From Aulostomus chinensis (lineage: Eukaryota > Chordata > Actinopteri > Syngnathiformes > Aulostomidae), in the NCBI GenBank assembly GCA_037954235.1, contig JBBMOA010000018.1, positions 6,446,501 to 6,510,500 of the forward strand: a stretch of DNA of 64,000 bases. Reading direction: 5' to 3'. How positions within the stretch are numbered: position 1 is the stretch's first letter; the number at the start of each line of letters is the position of its first letter. Below, in pieces: positions 25,012 through 38,564 of the stretch. A program made the position numbers and the translations under genes. The notes under the pieces are model-generated. The model was not told where the DNA came from and did not search any database. It saw only the letters and a list, made by a program, of their open reading frames with translations.

Positions 25012-28000
25012 CTCTACACCTTGATTCCATTATTGTTTACTTCACGTATGATGTTATTCAGGTTTAGGTCATTAAAATGCTGTTTAAATGGCTGCATCTT
25101 ATTCAGAGTTGTCTTACTTGTGTTCATATCAGAATAATGCTGTCTTCAGCAGAGGCATGTATTTCTGATCCCGTTCTTTTAGCGTTTCTTTCTTACAATA
25201 AGTGTGGGCTCACTCACTTAAAGGGACAATTCACACAAACAGGGAAATTCAGTCAATATCTACTCCATGCTGAATGTTGGGTGAGGGATTTTATTTGGTT
25301 GTTTCTTTTTTTTTTTGTCCATGAAAACTTCTGGAGTTCTCAGTATTCAGAATATCCTGAAGTTTGGACAAGCAGTATGAAGGACTTTTATGGTTGAATT
25401 GCTTTTATTTTGGTTAATCTTTGTCATTCTAGTTAAATTAAGCCATTGTTTTCTGAATTCTCTACCTTGATAGAAAAAAAATAAAAGAAGACAAAACCTC
25501 AGTAAAACCTTCTACTTTTAGGCTGAGTGAGGCAACTGTTCCCCCTACTAATATTTGCGTCTGCTTTATCAGCATCCTAAGAATGTATTTAAATTAAAGT
25601 TTCTCTTTGAAACAATTACTTAAAACAGCTACAATGAAGAGCTCTATTACACACACTTCACAAAAGGATGGTGTTAAAAGATTTTTTTTTTTTAATGAGA
25701 AGCCTTGCAAGTACAATTACATGTATTAATTGGTTCCCTGTAAGAATAAATGAGAATGACAGGGTAATTAAAACTTGTGGTGTTAATTTCCCTAAAGATA
25801 ATACACAATACAGTACTCGACATCTCTTATTAAATAGCTTAAATTACCTTGAAGGAGTGTTGCTGCTCTCACCTTAAGAGGTTAGATTGGTGTCGTAAAC
25901 TTTAGTCCGTGTAGATCAGGGAAGTACATGAAATTACATTCAAAGGATTCATAATAAAATGACGAAATGGAACTTGTTTGATAAAGAGGAAATGCAGAGA
26001 CATGACACGTGATGATGAGATTTGAGACAATAAAGACACTAAGTTCTTGCAACGGCATCTTAGAAAACATCCCAATGATGTTTGTTTTAATTATAAATTG
26101 ATCCAGACAGAAGGGATCAAATAATGAAGGGCCGTAGAGAGGGTCATTGACCAGCTCTTCTTAAGAAATCGTATATCTTTACCCTTCCAAACCATTAATC
26201 ACTTTGAGTCTAAACTCCTCCTCTGCACCTGCTCGGACCAATATGTTGATGTCAGATATGCCAGGGGCTTTTATTTGTTATCTAAAGTCTGCCAAGATGC
26301 ACTCAGAGGGAGTGTGTGTCATCACTGCTCAATCCAGGACTACTTGTTTCACACTGTTTAACAAAACTACCCCCACCCTCACAGAGCATTTCAGGCCATC
26401 AGACCAGACTGAAAGGAGCTTCTGCTTCTAATTTAGCTTTCATCCAAATGACGTCAGAGTAGCTCAATAGCCCCTTGCCAGACAAGAGAATCTGAGATGC
26501 CGCATATAACCGAGATGTGGAATGTTGCGAATCAGCTTTCTCAACTCTGGAACACATGACCAACCGACAATCAAATTAAAAATAAATGTTTACAGCATAG
26601 ATTAAAGGCTGGCTAGAAGCAGCAGCATACTTATGAACTACTGTATATTTTTTTCTCTTTAGTGCATTTTTTAATATGCTTCCAAAATTGTGGGGGAAAG
26701 CTGACAACTTTTTTAATAATTCTGAGGATGTAAAAGTCAAATCGGGGACAAATGTTTAAAATTAGAGTAAATTCTCTCAGATCCTGGCTCACAACGATGT
26801 TAAACTGCATTGTTGCAGTTACTTAGAGATATGAAAGAGTTGTTCCACAAGTGGCTTTTAATATATTTTTCCCCCGCGCCTTTTTTTTTTTTTTTTTCAT
26901 GATGACCGTTTTAAAAGATGGCACACAAGAAGGTTTCATTGGCTCTTCTCCCAGTAACGTAACAAAGAAACACATCAACTCAAACTTACTTCAACAGTCG
27001 CGCTCTTGCGGTGCATCAGCAGATGAGATCAATGTAATGGTTAAATACAAAATTGGAATGTGCCCGGGCATCCTTTAATGAATATAAAGAACTAGTGTTA
27101 ATGGATGTGAAGGCTACAGAAGCGTATGCTGGTGCTGGGGATATCCCGCATGTGTAATTATGTGCTCTGCAGATTACCCCTGCAAGTGTCATACAGAATG
27201 TATTTTAATAGCGATCACACTTGCTTCACAATTGCCTTTTGTTTGCTTCAAGCGCGATGCTTAGAGTAAATATTTACACTCAGGTAATAACCGCCGGCTG
27301 TAACTGACGTGCATCATTTAACACTCCTCATTTGATGCTTTCATGGTTCACTGCAGGTATATGATGAGTTTGATTTCAAATTTCATTGGCCTTGGCATTT
27401 CACTGCCACACTGAGTGATCCAATCATACACTAAATATATCCCACTATAGAAAGAGACAGTTAATGCACCCCCCCGCTGTTATTTATTTCATACATCTGT
27501 AACCTTGTGACAATTTTATTAGAAACAACCTTTGTTTTAATTACGTGGCCGCGCCGCAAAAATGTGTTGGATGTTTTGTTTTTTTGTTGCAAATGCCAAC
27601 ACCAACAAAACACATTTTTAGTTATTCAGGGTTGATGTGATGTCTGCTGTTTGGTGGTAGGCGAACATAAACTTAGCGTTATGACTAGGATGTGTGTGAC
27701 CAGCGTTTGTATGTATGTTTGCAGATTTTGTGTATATCCATTGGAAATGTGGCACTTTTTGTAATTACTGCAATGTCTTTTTGTACATTTCTAACACTTT
27801 ATATAACTTTGTATTGTATAAAATACAGTATGAAAGGGCAAAGTAACCATCTTGAAAGTGAGCAGCGATCAGCTGGTACACTGGTGTAAAGTGGGTAGTA
27901 TTGTAACAAGGGTTTGCCCTAAAAAGACAGCAGATTATCACCCAACTAATAAAAAGTGAGTTCTAAAAGGAGCTCAGCAAACAGCTCCTTCATGGCAACA

Positions 28001-31000
28001 TGGTAAATAACTGTAAATCTATATTTATACCTGCAGCATGAGAGCAGTGAGACTGGCATGTCCCTCGGTGGTCATTAGGAGGTCAAATGACGCTTCACCC
28101 ACTTTTCACTCTTCATACACTCAATGAAGCAGTAACATGACACCAATAGGATGAGAGGCTATGTGCTTTAACTTTGACTTCAGGAGTCTTATGAAGGTTT
28201 CTCCTTGTATGAAGCTGATATTTTTGCAGATAAAATTTTAATCCCAACTGTCGGGAATGTGCGTGACAAGTGAGGAGGTGGAGTAAGTCGAGTGCATCGG
28301 GTACAGGCTTGATGAGGGGATGGCATTTTTAGCGATGGTCTTAGGGAAATGCTTCGAAGTGTTTTTTTTTTCTTTTTTTCTGTATGATAGCCCTGGATGA
28401 ACCATGTTTTACTTTATAATAATCATCCCATATCAACTTCTTATTTAAAACATAGGCTGTCTCTGTATTTTATATGGAGTCATGAACTACAAAGATCCTG
28501 ATACTGGAGGGTTTGTCATGTCACAAGGCAGAGAACGACGAGGAGCCGAATATTACATAACATTTTGGCCATGTAAGAAAATGTGTGTACTTGAGCAAAT
28601 TGTAGCATCGAGGGCAGAGGGCTTCACCATGCAGGGAATCATCCATCGACATAAACAACACACACCGACATCAGCATATGCATACACAACTGAGGTTTTG
28701 ACCCGGTGTACTCTGCAGACTTTGAGCTGTGCTTCCTACCAGGAAATGAGTGACACTTTTTTGCTATTCAGCTTCAAGCTTGTCTGAGATGTTTACTCAC
28801 TTGCTAGTTGGCTTAAGAATAAATGTGTTAAAAAACAACAACATTTAATTAGCATTACAGTAATCAAGATGATTCATGCATGATCGGGTCCTGAAACACA
28901 GCGATGAGCAAGCAAAGGTGGCTGAAGAGTGATTTGAAAATGGGTAAGGAAAGTGTTGTGATGTAAAAACAGGACAGGAACGTGTAAGAAGAGTAAACAA
29001 ACAGCACAGAGCACAAATGCCAGGCCACCAACAGAGAGCAAGGCTCCCTGACAAAACCAGTTATAATAATAATAATAATAAAGCATTAGCACTTTTATTT
29101 TGAAGGAATCGCTGCAGTGAAATCATGCTTAACCAGGGAGATTTAAAAAAAAGTTCAATTACAAGTACAATAACAAGTAATTATATCTAACTCGCAAAAT
29201 AATTAATCTCCTTATTTTTTCGTAATACCATCACTTTTTGATCTCCCGTCCCTCTGGTTCTCCTTCCTTTTAAACTACAAACACGACTTTAAAAAACACC
29301 ACAGTCGACTGATCACATGATCCATCATCGAGCTGGCACACATGGCCTTCAGGTCTTTTTAATAAAGCTGTAACATCTGACAATAGTGTCCTAGAATTCT
29401 TCCATGTTAGTGATCTTGAATTATCAGCACATGTACCGATTGATCTGTGAAATATCAGCGGTTAAAATCAACAGACGGGTTTGTTAGTTGAGCAAAGATT
29501 TTGATTTCTTGTATTAATTAAGTGGAAGGACCTCCATACAATAGAATCAGGTGACCAAAACCTATGTTTATAGATGCCAAACCATTATTGTATGTTTTTC
29601 TTTCTGACCAAATAGGAAAATTCATGTCTTGGGTACTCTTTCCAAATACTTTTACCAGCGAATCCTGCCAATCATGCCCGAAAGCTGCTTAAGATGCTAG
29701 ACAGGAGCTAAACAGTGAGCAAGAAGTGGAAAAAATAAAGCCTTTCTTTCATCTATCAGCATTTCATGGGGAATGTTTGGTCCTTGGTGAATCAAATTAA
29801 CTAGCTCTGTGTGCTGACCAGGACCCAGCGGTAATATTGGCAGTGCAGCATTATGTGTTATGGCTGTATGACCATATCACAGTCTCTAGCTCCACTATCA
29901 CCAGCTCTCACACTGTTCCGGCTGACTGGAACTAAAGGAAGGAGAGTAAGAAGAAGAAAGGTGGGGGGTTGAGGTGTTTGTGAATCACAGATGGTGTAAT
30001 TCCATACAAGTTACAGAGAGAGCATCTCTTCGCACCGTCAGCACAAAGGCATATATTGTAGGGCAGGTGCGACAAGGACGAGGGGGCTCAGACCTGGATA
30101 TAGGTCAGCATAGCGAGGTGAGGCAACGTCATCCCCAGGAAAAAGAAAAATGGTGTTAGATCAAATACAGGAGGCAGCAGGCAGGTGCGCTAAAGACAGT
30201 CAGAGGAAAAACAGGGTCATTGCATGAAAGCGAAGAAAGAATTTCGGCTGGAAAGATCTGTGAAGAAAAACACCTGTTTTTTTTTCCATTTAGATTTTTC
30301 TTGTGGCGAATGAGGTTGAACTGAGTTTAACTGACTGAGTGTTACTTCTTCCACTTCTACAGCAGTATAACTGATATCACTGACTTTGTTGGATAGGAAT
30401 ATTAAACTCCTAAAACAATTCTTAAATCAAAATGGGGCCAGTAGGATGGAGGAAGTCATTTGGTGTCTGTTTTTCAGCAGTTTTAAAACGAGTGGCATCA
30501 TGGGTTGTCATGGATGTTAAATGTCATCACGCCGAAAGCAGAAGCTGCTCAAAACAAGTCGTGCCGATGCCGAAACTTTGTTTCCCACTGTGCTTATTTT
30601 TCACCATTGATGGAAAATCTTATGGAAAAATCCCTTTGGCCTTTTGTTGAGGGAACGCACGGCCAACTTTTGATCAGCCAATAAAACCCAGCGTCGAGTT
30701 AGACTGGGCTTGCGTAGGCCGAGGTGTGAGCTCTCCCTGTGCCTCTCAGTTTGTGGTGAGAATGTGATTCCACTGCGGTCCAATGCTTCTACCTGTGGAT
30801 TTCACAGTTTGAGCCGAAAAAGCTCTTGCTATATATGGTATATTTTGCATTTTTGACATGTAAGAATGAACTTTGCATTGAACAAAATAAGTCAAATTTA
30901 TGTATAAAAGTATGAGTGTTACAATACCTTCAATCAAGTTTTATCCTGCTGCTGTTTCTCAGCAGTGTGATGGTGGCGTGCTCACTTCAGTGCTGAGTCA

Positions 31001-32509
31001 TTTGACCTTGCAACCTTCTTCCTTATTTATTCCTCAGAACAAACTTCAGAAACGCGCTTCAGTGTTTTATTAGACTTCGGTGTTCTTGCCCTAGGTGACA
31101 ATTTATGATGCTATGAACTTATGAAAAGCCCCCTTGAGAAAGCGCCGCGGCCCCCTCTGTGTGAGTCTTGCTCCGCCCCTGCTTCCTGGAGCCACCTCAA
31201 CCATTAGATATTCATTACTTTAAAGAACAGTCCCAAACACGGAGTTTACAGCAGGATCCATGTGTATAAATAGTAATAAAGGACAGACTGAACAAGGCAA
31301 AGGCTCAACCTTTTTCCCAGAGCTCCCACTTGTAAAGCCTTTTCTCTTAGTTTGAATCCGTAGCCTGTGCAGATGCAAGGCTTTATTCAGTTACATGAAA
31401 GGCTGGGTGGGTGGGGGGGTTGACATCTTAATCCACTGTGGACTTCCTGACCTCCCATAAAGGCAAATAAATGCAGCATGAACATGATAGGGATGTAATT
31501 CCAAGTTTTATTTCAGCAACCACTGTCCAATAATGAATGTCATAGCTTTGATAGGCCTGGATGTGTTTCCTCCCTCTTGTCTGTTCTGTGATTGTTGTCC
31601 ATTGTTCTGCCTGTTCTACTGACGTGGAACTGAGTATTTTGAAGATGCACAATTTATGCATTAATTACTCTTCATGGGTTGTTTCATTGGATAAATCAGG
31701 AGCAGAAAAAACCTCAAATAATACAGTGGAAAATTCCTTAAAACCAAATCGCAACAGTGCGGATCTTATTGAAAAAGCCAGGAAAGGTCATATTTTTTGC
31801 AATTTGTAAAAGATGGAAAGCTGTGGACGCCCTGTTTTTAAAGCCTCATGAATCGTGTGCTTCTGTTTCATAAAGGTGGATAATTGTGAGTTCGATTTTT
31901 TTTTGTTTTGTTTGTTTTTAACCAAGGCCGCCTGTGTTTGTGTATCTCAAAATCTTTGCAAACTTCATCTACAACAAAGAAAACATCTCCATATTTCTCA
32001 TCAGTTCATTAAGGATGAAAAAAAACCTCCACCTATGATCTTAGTCTTTGATGTTTTTCTTACATTTTAAATGAGATCCAGCGAATGAGCTTGCAAAAGC
32101 AGCCATCAGCCGAGTTTATGTAAATCACTACGACTAACAGACATAGTCGTCTCGGTGACTCTCAAACACACCCCGGCTTACAACAGCGACTAGATACAAA
32201 ACACAAGTCAGCTGGAGCTTGTTCTCGATAAGGGAAGGTGTCTGTCGTATTGTACGATCCTGAATTACAGACTTATACAGGAAATGTCCAGTTTTATGTA
32301 AAGCAGGATTTAAAAGTCAAACATCTCTGAGGCAGCAGCTGAAATACCTCCTTCATGCGAAATGAAAAAAACAACAACAACAACCACCTAGAAATAGTAG
32401 TTTTTAATCTTACATAATTCTTTCCACACAAGCTTTCAGTTTTATGGGGGCCCAGAGAAGTCATAAAAAAGAGAAAATGTATAAAAGATATGTTTTTGTT
32501 CTGACACCT
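25012..32509. other. Unique non-coding sequence
   Basis: No gene recognised. A segment around 25213-25400 opens with CTTAAAGGGACAATTCACACAA, similar to a fish repeat that begins TTAAAGGGACAGTTCACCCAA, but is too diverged to call. A run of 17 T lies at 26881-26897 and an (AAT)n stretch at 29064-29080. The stretch 27160-27420 is unique sequence that could be regulatory. A possible lone hAT terminus at 31125-31181 is listed separately. Confidence 0.5.
31125..31181 (-). mobile_element. Possible solo hAT terminus
   Basis: Read on the minus strand, the segment begins CAGGGGCGGAGCAAGACTC and continues GAGGGGGCCGCGG. CAGGGGCGGA is a common start of fish hAT termini. I find no partner terminus or duplication upstream within about 1 kb, so this is either a truncated copy or chance. 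Confidence 0.3.
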
Positions 32510-32765
32510 TGATAAATTTGTGGCCACAAAATGTAACGTTTGACCAGGATTTCATAAATTTGTGGCTGCTTGATAAAACTTGTTCCCATATTTTCTTATA
32601 TGAAGCTATGAGATGTGACTTTCCCCCACAATTTTAATAATTTGATGCCACGTGATCGAATTTTGTCACCACAATTTTAATGTGTTGTGGCCAAGAGATA
32701 CAACTTTCTCCCGTAATTGGATTAATCATAACAATAAATCATATCTTGTGGTCACAAAATGTTTT
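32510..32765. repeat. Degenerate ~45-bp tandem units
   Basis: At least four diverged units share the pattern AATTT(G)TGGCCAC, then (A/G)AGATA-AACTTT-(C/G)TCCC: around 32510, 32550, 32625, 32670 and 32720. Words such as TTTGTGGCCACAAAATG, TTTGTGGCTGCTTGATAAAAC, TTTGATGCCACGTGATCG and GTTGTGGCCAAGAGATACAAC show the register. Spacing is irregular (about 40-75 bp). Confidence 0.5.
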
Positions 32766-33274
32766 TTTAAATGATTAAATTCCTTTTGAATGGCGCGGGT
32801 TTCTTCTCCTCTACTAAAACATCCAGAAGGTGTTAGAACCGCTTGAAATATTCTCGGTGTTTGTGTCCTGGTCAGAAGGCTCCATGTTTCCGGATCAAAC
32901 CTATGACATGAATGTAAAAACATCCTCCCAGTCATAAACTCTGTACGCGCTGAACATTTTGCATCGTATATTTTCAGATTTTGCACCGTGAGGGTGGCAT
33001 ATCCAAGTGACGTAACACAAACTACAGGAGTCTTTTTTTTTTCTTTAGGATTTCCCTTTTTATGCTCCACTGCTAGTCCTCTAATATCACACCATCACTC
33101 CAACCCATTAATATCCATCACTAACAAATACTCTGCCCAAAAAAACCCCAAATACTTCTTCTTTTTATTTATTTATTTTGGCCAGTGATGCAACCTGGTA
33201 ATTTTTCTGTATTCCTGACCGACACACCAGTGAGGGTATAAACATTTTCAGCTTATTCTTACCTACCAAGTGGA

Positions 33275-33360
33275 GATGATGATGATGATGATGATAATAA
33301 TAATGATGATAATAATAATAATAATTATACTGATAATAATAACAATTGTTGTTGTTGTTA
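33275..33360. repeat. (GAT)n(AAT)n triplet microsatellite
   Basis: GATGATGATGATGATGATG passes into AATAATAATGATGATAATAATAATAATAAT and later GTTGTTGTTGTT. This is a compound imperfect triplet array; the Tyr/His-rich minus-strand peptide across it is an artefact. Confidence 0.9.
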
Positions 33361-33828
33361 TAGGGTTGTGAAGGTTCTGTGTAAGAGGTAGACAAATAGA
33401 CTGTAAAGGAACAAAATAAAGTGGCTATTATGGCTCCATCCCTTTAATGTGATGATGGATCTTTGAGGAGGCTGGAAAAAAGGTTGCTCGAACTCAAGTC
33501 TGTGCTTTTATGTGTCAGCACAGTCTCATCTGTACTCCCGCTGCTTCCTGCATTGTGTTTGAAATCCTGCTTTTATTGTGCTGGCAGGTTATCAAATGTG
33601 ATTTTATTACCTATGTTTTGTAAATTAATTTGAATCGTACAGTATTAGAATCATATAGTAGTATTTTGCTTTGTCGCTTCAATAAGCAGACATGTAGAAG
33701 TAAGCAAAACAGCGTTTTCTGTCACAATAACAGGAGAAATAACTCTAAATAAATATATACCGTTGTTAATTTTAACTGGGAGGTTGCTGAGTTATAAAAG
33801 TTTTTTTTTTAGTTTTACAAGAATAAAT

Positions 33829-33845
33829 CCCCCCCCCCCCCCCCC
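33829..33845. repeat. Poly-C run (17)
   Basis: Run of 17 C following a T run at 33801-33810. The exact length is uncertain in any assembly. Confidence 0.85.
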
Positions 33846-36800
33846 AAAAGTTGCTGAATAAACCTTGCAGAAAATTTCATCATTATTTCCCTTTATTATC
33901 CAGGGTCCACATCCTAAAGCAGGAGGATAATTCCAATCAAACTCAACAGTGAAGTATTGTCAAAGTATGTGTATGCGGACTTAAAGTTTGAACCTTGATG
34001 TTGCACACCGTGAGCACTGAGGAGGTCCTCTTGACCGACAGAATTTCTGTACGGTCCGAATTCATATCTGAATGTAAAAAAGCGAAACATGACATGTTTT
34101 TTCCTTTTCTTTCTTTTTTGAAAATGGAGTTCTTCCAGATCATTTATCTTCGTATAGCCCCAACTTATAACGGAGGTTATAGTAAGTCTTATTTAACGTT
34201 GCACCAGCTGTCTCTAATTAGCACAAGATTTTTTTTTTTTTCACAAAAATTGTAGTCTGACCTGTTATTCAATGTCTGGAGGACCGTGTTGCGATGCACA
34301 GAAGCAAAATCAGTTTAGCAGGCACACCAAGGACATAAACCTGGAGAACCTACAGACGCCACCTAGTGGTCATAGCAGTTCAGACCCCAGGAAATCAGAT
34401 GGTGTCAACTTAAAGCTGGAGAATCAGTGTAAGGAAGCAGACTGGGGTGACGGTCGCTGCATCATCTCATGTTTCCTATCAGAGGGACTGAACAAACTAC
34501 TTGTATGGTTGTTCACAGCCAAAAGTTGGCACGGAGAGGGTCATAAACGACTGGACTGACAGAGGAGGAGGTCGCTAGTGGGGGGATGAGGGGTAGGAGA
34601 GGGAGGAACCTGATGTTCGTGTCTCGTGACCGTTAACTCAGCATTCTTGTGGTTCCTGCAGTGAAAAGGCAAATAAATAGATGAGGTACATTTCCATTTT
34701 TAAAGTCTAATAGCAATGAGAACGCTGTCATCGCCAGTATTTATAACACTAACAGTGGTAGTACTACATCCCTACTGCTACCGATACTAATAATAGCACT
34801 ACTGAGAAGGATCATTGAGGCAGACGGTGGCTGCCATCACCCGTCCAGAGGCAGAAACCTGCGGAGAGTGACAAGAAAACAACAGGAGAGAGAATAAAAA
34901 TACAGACTGTGATATTGGCACCCTCATCCTGCTTTATGGCTGTTACATTATTTTAGACACTCCAAACATGTCCATATTTCCCAGGGGGTCTCTGTTTATT
35001 TATCTTTATGTTTACTTGGCACAACATTGGTTAGAGAATTCTTCACCCTTCGGATTCCTTTTGCTGACAACTATAATTACAATCTGTCCTGAACAGGATC
35101 GTTGAGATGTTTATTTCATATCAGGCTCGTATGAAATTTTGTTAATTTCCTCGGTAGCAGCAGTATAAACGCTCGCACCACATGACATGATGATCATCAC
35201 CGTGCAGCGTGAGCAGGGCGAGTGAGTGATGCAAAATGGATTTAAAAATTATGGACTCTTCCTTTAATTAACCTGGATAAATTCTTGTCTGACAACCATT
35301 ATAGTAACTACTGTGCAATATAGTTCTCACTAGCTCGCTTTGAGTTTTCTTTGAATCGATTCAGGGATTAAGGGGAGTATTTTTGAGCTGTAGCATCGCT
35401 CTCAATTGATTTTCTTCATGAAAATGTCTTTTATGTTGGCTTTTTTATGTCTGTCTTTGAAAGGCAGTCAACAGGGAGGCCTATTTTCACTGCACTCGAT
35501 TACCAACATATCACAGTATCATCAATTTAATGTAAAGGCAAAATCAAATGTCTTCCATTAATTTACTAGCTGCAAGGCTTAAAAATACTGCCAGAAAAGG
35601 GAAACATTTACATGTTTTTATTGATCCTTTTAAGTGTAATTGCAACTGAGACATTTTAAATATGTCTACTTATGTAACAAGAAATGGTAGCAACTCAGAA
35701 TCTTCCACCCTCCAGTTCATCATCACTAAAGGCTGTCATCTGGTCGTAGAAGGTTCTGGAATACCAATTCATCTTGGTCGCTTCCATTTTTGTTCCAACA
35801 TTGTAACTTAAAACTCATAAAGGCAAGAAAGGACAAGAACAAACTCCTTAGTCTGAATTTCTTCATCACACAAATGCAGAAAAAGTCGCTGTTACTTTTG
35901 AATGTTTTCAGTTAAATGTCTAACACAAGCTGAAAACTTGAAGCATTTGCTCTTTAACAATCCCAAAAAACAAAAAAAACCCAACTCAGCTCAGTACTTT
36001 GATCCAGAAGCCCCTTCCTCCACCCACCAGCCACCAGCTGGTCTTCATTTGTGGTATGCTCCATACCCTGCGCCTACTTCAGTTGGTTGGCTCCAGCTCC
36101 GGGCTTGTGCCAAAACCTAACATTGCTCTAGAGACCCCCAAACATGTTCCTCATGTAATAACATTCTATATCCTTTCCTGGAATAAAGCTCTTATCTCAC
36201 TTTGCCTCCCAAGTCTTCCTGGTAGAAGAATCTTTTCCTCCACAGACCAATTTCAGACTTGTGATTCCACCACAGCCGTTGAGCCATCACTATCAGTCAA
36301 AAGTTCTCTCAAGCCTTATCTATTTTATTTACTCTGTTTCTAATCCTCTGGTCACCACAACCAAAAGGAGATGACGGCAAATCTAGCAGAAGAGCACGAG
36401 AAGTGATGTTGTTTTTTAAAGTTGACCAGCGCTTTAGTGGCTGGAGGGTCTGTGTGATGCAGCCAAGCAGAACTTCCCCTGGCACGACATCGGTTCAACT
36501 CCACCTGAGGCATTTCCTTTGACGGAGAGTTGAGATTATTCTTATTTTTTATGAATTTGTTTTTATCTATTAAACATTTATTGCATCATTTAACAATTTA
36601 TTGTAACTTTGAGAATGGAGTTGTGCACTGACGCTGCTAAACTTTTCAGTGAATATATTATGAAAGTTGGGACATCACTGCTGATAAAGATTCATGACTA
36701 GGCAACCCTACAGAGGACAATTACAAGTTTTTTAAGTTGCATAAATAGAATGGTGTTATTTATTTCTTCCATCGTCTTGATGATAAATGTATAGTACCAC

Positions 36801-37728
36801 CACCAGTGTGCTTTGTCTAGCAGAAAAACTGGAAATTTTTTAATATAGATTTTTACTATGCACGTCCAGTACAAGAGCCCTTTTCCCACTTGATCAAGAA
36901 ATAAAGATCTTGCACTATATTTCAAAGTGTTTCTACATCTAAGTGCAAAAATACAGTACAGACCAGGAGCCGCATGTTTTAAAGTTGTTATAACTGGTGT
37001 TGCTAGCATTTCAAGATGAGCCTCCCTCACAATCTATGCTATTTTCTTGTCAGTTGTCTTGTTGCCTTTTTCCTCATCCGTCAAAACTCTGAAGCTCCGC
37101 CACACTGCAGATTTAAAACTTGACAGCAGTTGTTTCACCTCAGTCTGTGCTCGTCTCCTCCGAGTTTGTCCACACTTTAATGAGTTCAGCCAGGCCCGCT
37201 GCAAGTGTGATGACCCATTGGAAGACTTGCTAACAAAGTAAGTGAACTTTAAAACGGGGTTAAGCAGCCACATAATTAAAACAACCGAATGAGATGCTCC
37301 AACGTTAAAGAGGGAGATCTTTTAACAATACGAGCTGGAATTACTGCCGTGTGGTTTTATGCCTCCAACATCTAGTTGCAGTTGCACATTCTTTCATGTC
37401 CAGACTGGTAATATACAGTACGTAGTGTGGCAGACCTTTAAGTAGTATTTCAGATTAATTGTAGTGGGGTTGTATGAGGTAGTCATCCATGGAACAGTTC
37501 TTGCCCTCAGTGGATGTGGTCAGTGCAGCTTCTGGAGCTGCATTTACATATCTGCGATATTTTACCTCCAGACAGACCTTTACTTTAGGCTCTGATACGG
37601 CACTTCCTCATATTCCTACACATGCTGGGCTGCACTGCGAAACGTGGTCCATTCGAACAGTTGATCCGACAACTGAAAACGAGAGAGAGAGCATGCTATT
37701 TATATATACAGTATATAAATGTATAAAT
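33846..37728. other. Unique non-coding sequence, one exon-like segment
   Basis: No gene can be called. The segment 37040-37240 is open and protein-like on both strands and is treated as a finding. A GA tract lies at 37680-37692 just before the TG microsatellite. Confidence 0.5.
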
Positions 37729-37812
37729 GTGTGTGTGTGTGTGTGTGTATGTGTATATGTGTGTGTGTATGTGTGGGTGTATGTATATGTGTGGGTGTGT
37801 GTATATGTGTGG

Positions 37813-37861
<49 letters not shown>

Positions 37862-37933
37862 TGTGGGTGTGTGTATATATATGTGTGGGTGTGTGTATAT
37901 ATATGTGTGTGTATGTGCATATGTGTGTGTGTA

Positions 37934-37964
<31 letters not shown>

Positions 37965-37988
37965 ATATATATGTGTGTGTGTGTGTAT
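37729..37988. repeat. Compound (TG)n/(TATG)n/(TATA)n microsatellite with higher-order units
   Basis: A 260-bp alternating purine-pyrimidine tract. Besides plain TG runs it contains at least five copies of a TATGTGTGGGTGTGTGTA unit, the later ones with TATATATA inserted. This arrangement shows amplification of a longer unit inside a dinucleotide array. Long Val/Cys/Tyr and His/Thr open frames in several frames are produced by the repeat and are not genes. Confidence 0.95.
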
Positions 37989-38506
37989 CAACGGATATAT
38001 ACTTTTTTTTAGTTGGGAGTTTGTTTGATGCATGAAGTATTGAGTGTGTGCAGTTGTTCGACGTTCTCTGCTGGGAAGACATGCTGACCCACATCTACTA
38101 CGGCCAAGACCCATACTATGAGCATGCAATCCTACTTCAATAAATCCAAATTTGCCTTTTGATATAATTTTGGCATAAATGATTAAAATCATAAAACTTG
38201 AAGATGAAAAAACTATGCTGTCTTCACTCAAGCTTTGGGGGAAAACTTAAGAAAGAGGAAGACTCCTTTCCTGCTGAGATGAAGGTAAATAAAGGCTCCT
38301 ACAAGTCTCATCAGTGGCAATGATTAAACTGGCCTCACTACACTGAAGCTCTTCAGGAAGGAACAGATCGGACTGTTCTTCTTGAGCAGGCTTATTTTTC
38401 TGCGCACAAGTGGCTCCGGCATATATTCTCTCATCAGAAATACAACTCCGTTTGGGTACATTTTTTTATTCACAAAGTAAATTAGATAAACATGCTATCT
38501 TGCATC

Positions 38507-38564
38507 GATCCATCCATCCATTGTCTACCGCTTACCCGGTAAATGGTCGCGGGGGCGCTGGATC
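38507..38564 (-). mobile_element. SINE 3'-end fragment
   Basis: GATCCATCCATCCATTGTC, ACCGCTTACC and GGTCGCGGGGGCGCTGGATCC match, on the minus strand, the last 55-60 bases (the shared tail) of the SINEs at 10.9, 51.3 and 52.1 kb. The head and body are missing, as expected for a 5'-truncated insertion. Confidence 0.7.

Noticed and set aside
36440..36510. B-box-like GGTTCAACTCC suggesting a tRNA or SINE
   Set aside because: No A-box at a suitable distance and no similarity to the SINEs here.
37489..38231. Long open frames (up to 207 codons) on both strands
   Set aside because: They are translations of the TG/TATG microsatellite (Val/Cys/Tyr or His/Thr repeats), open in several frames at once.
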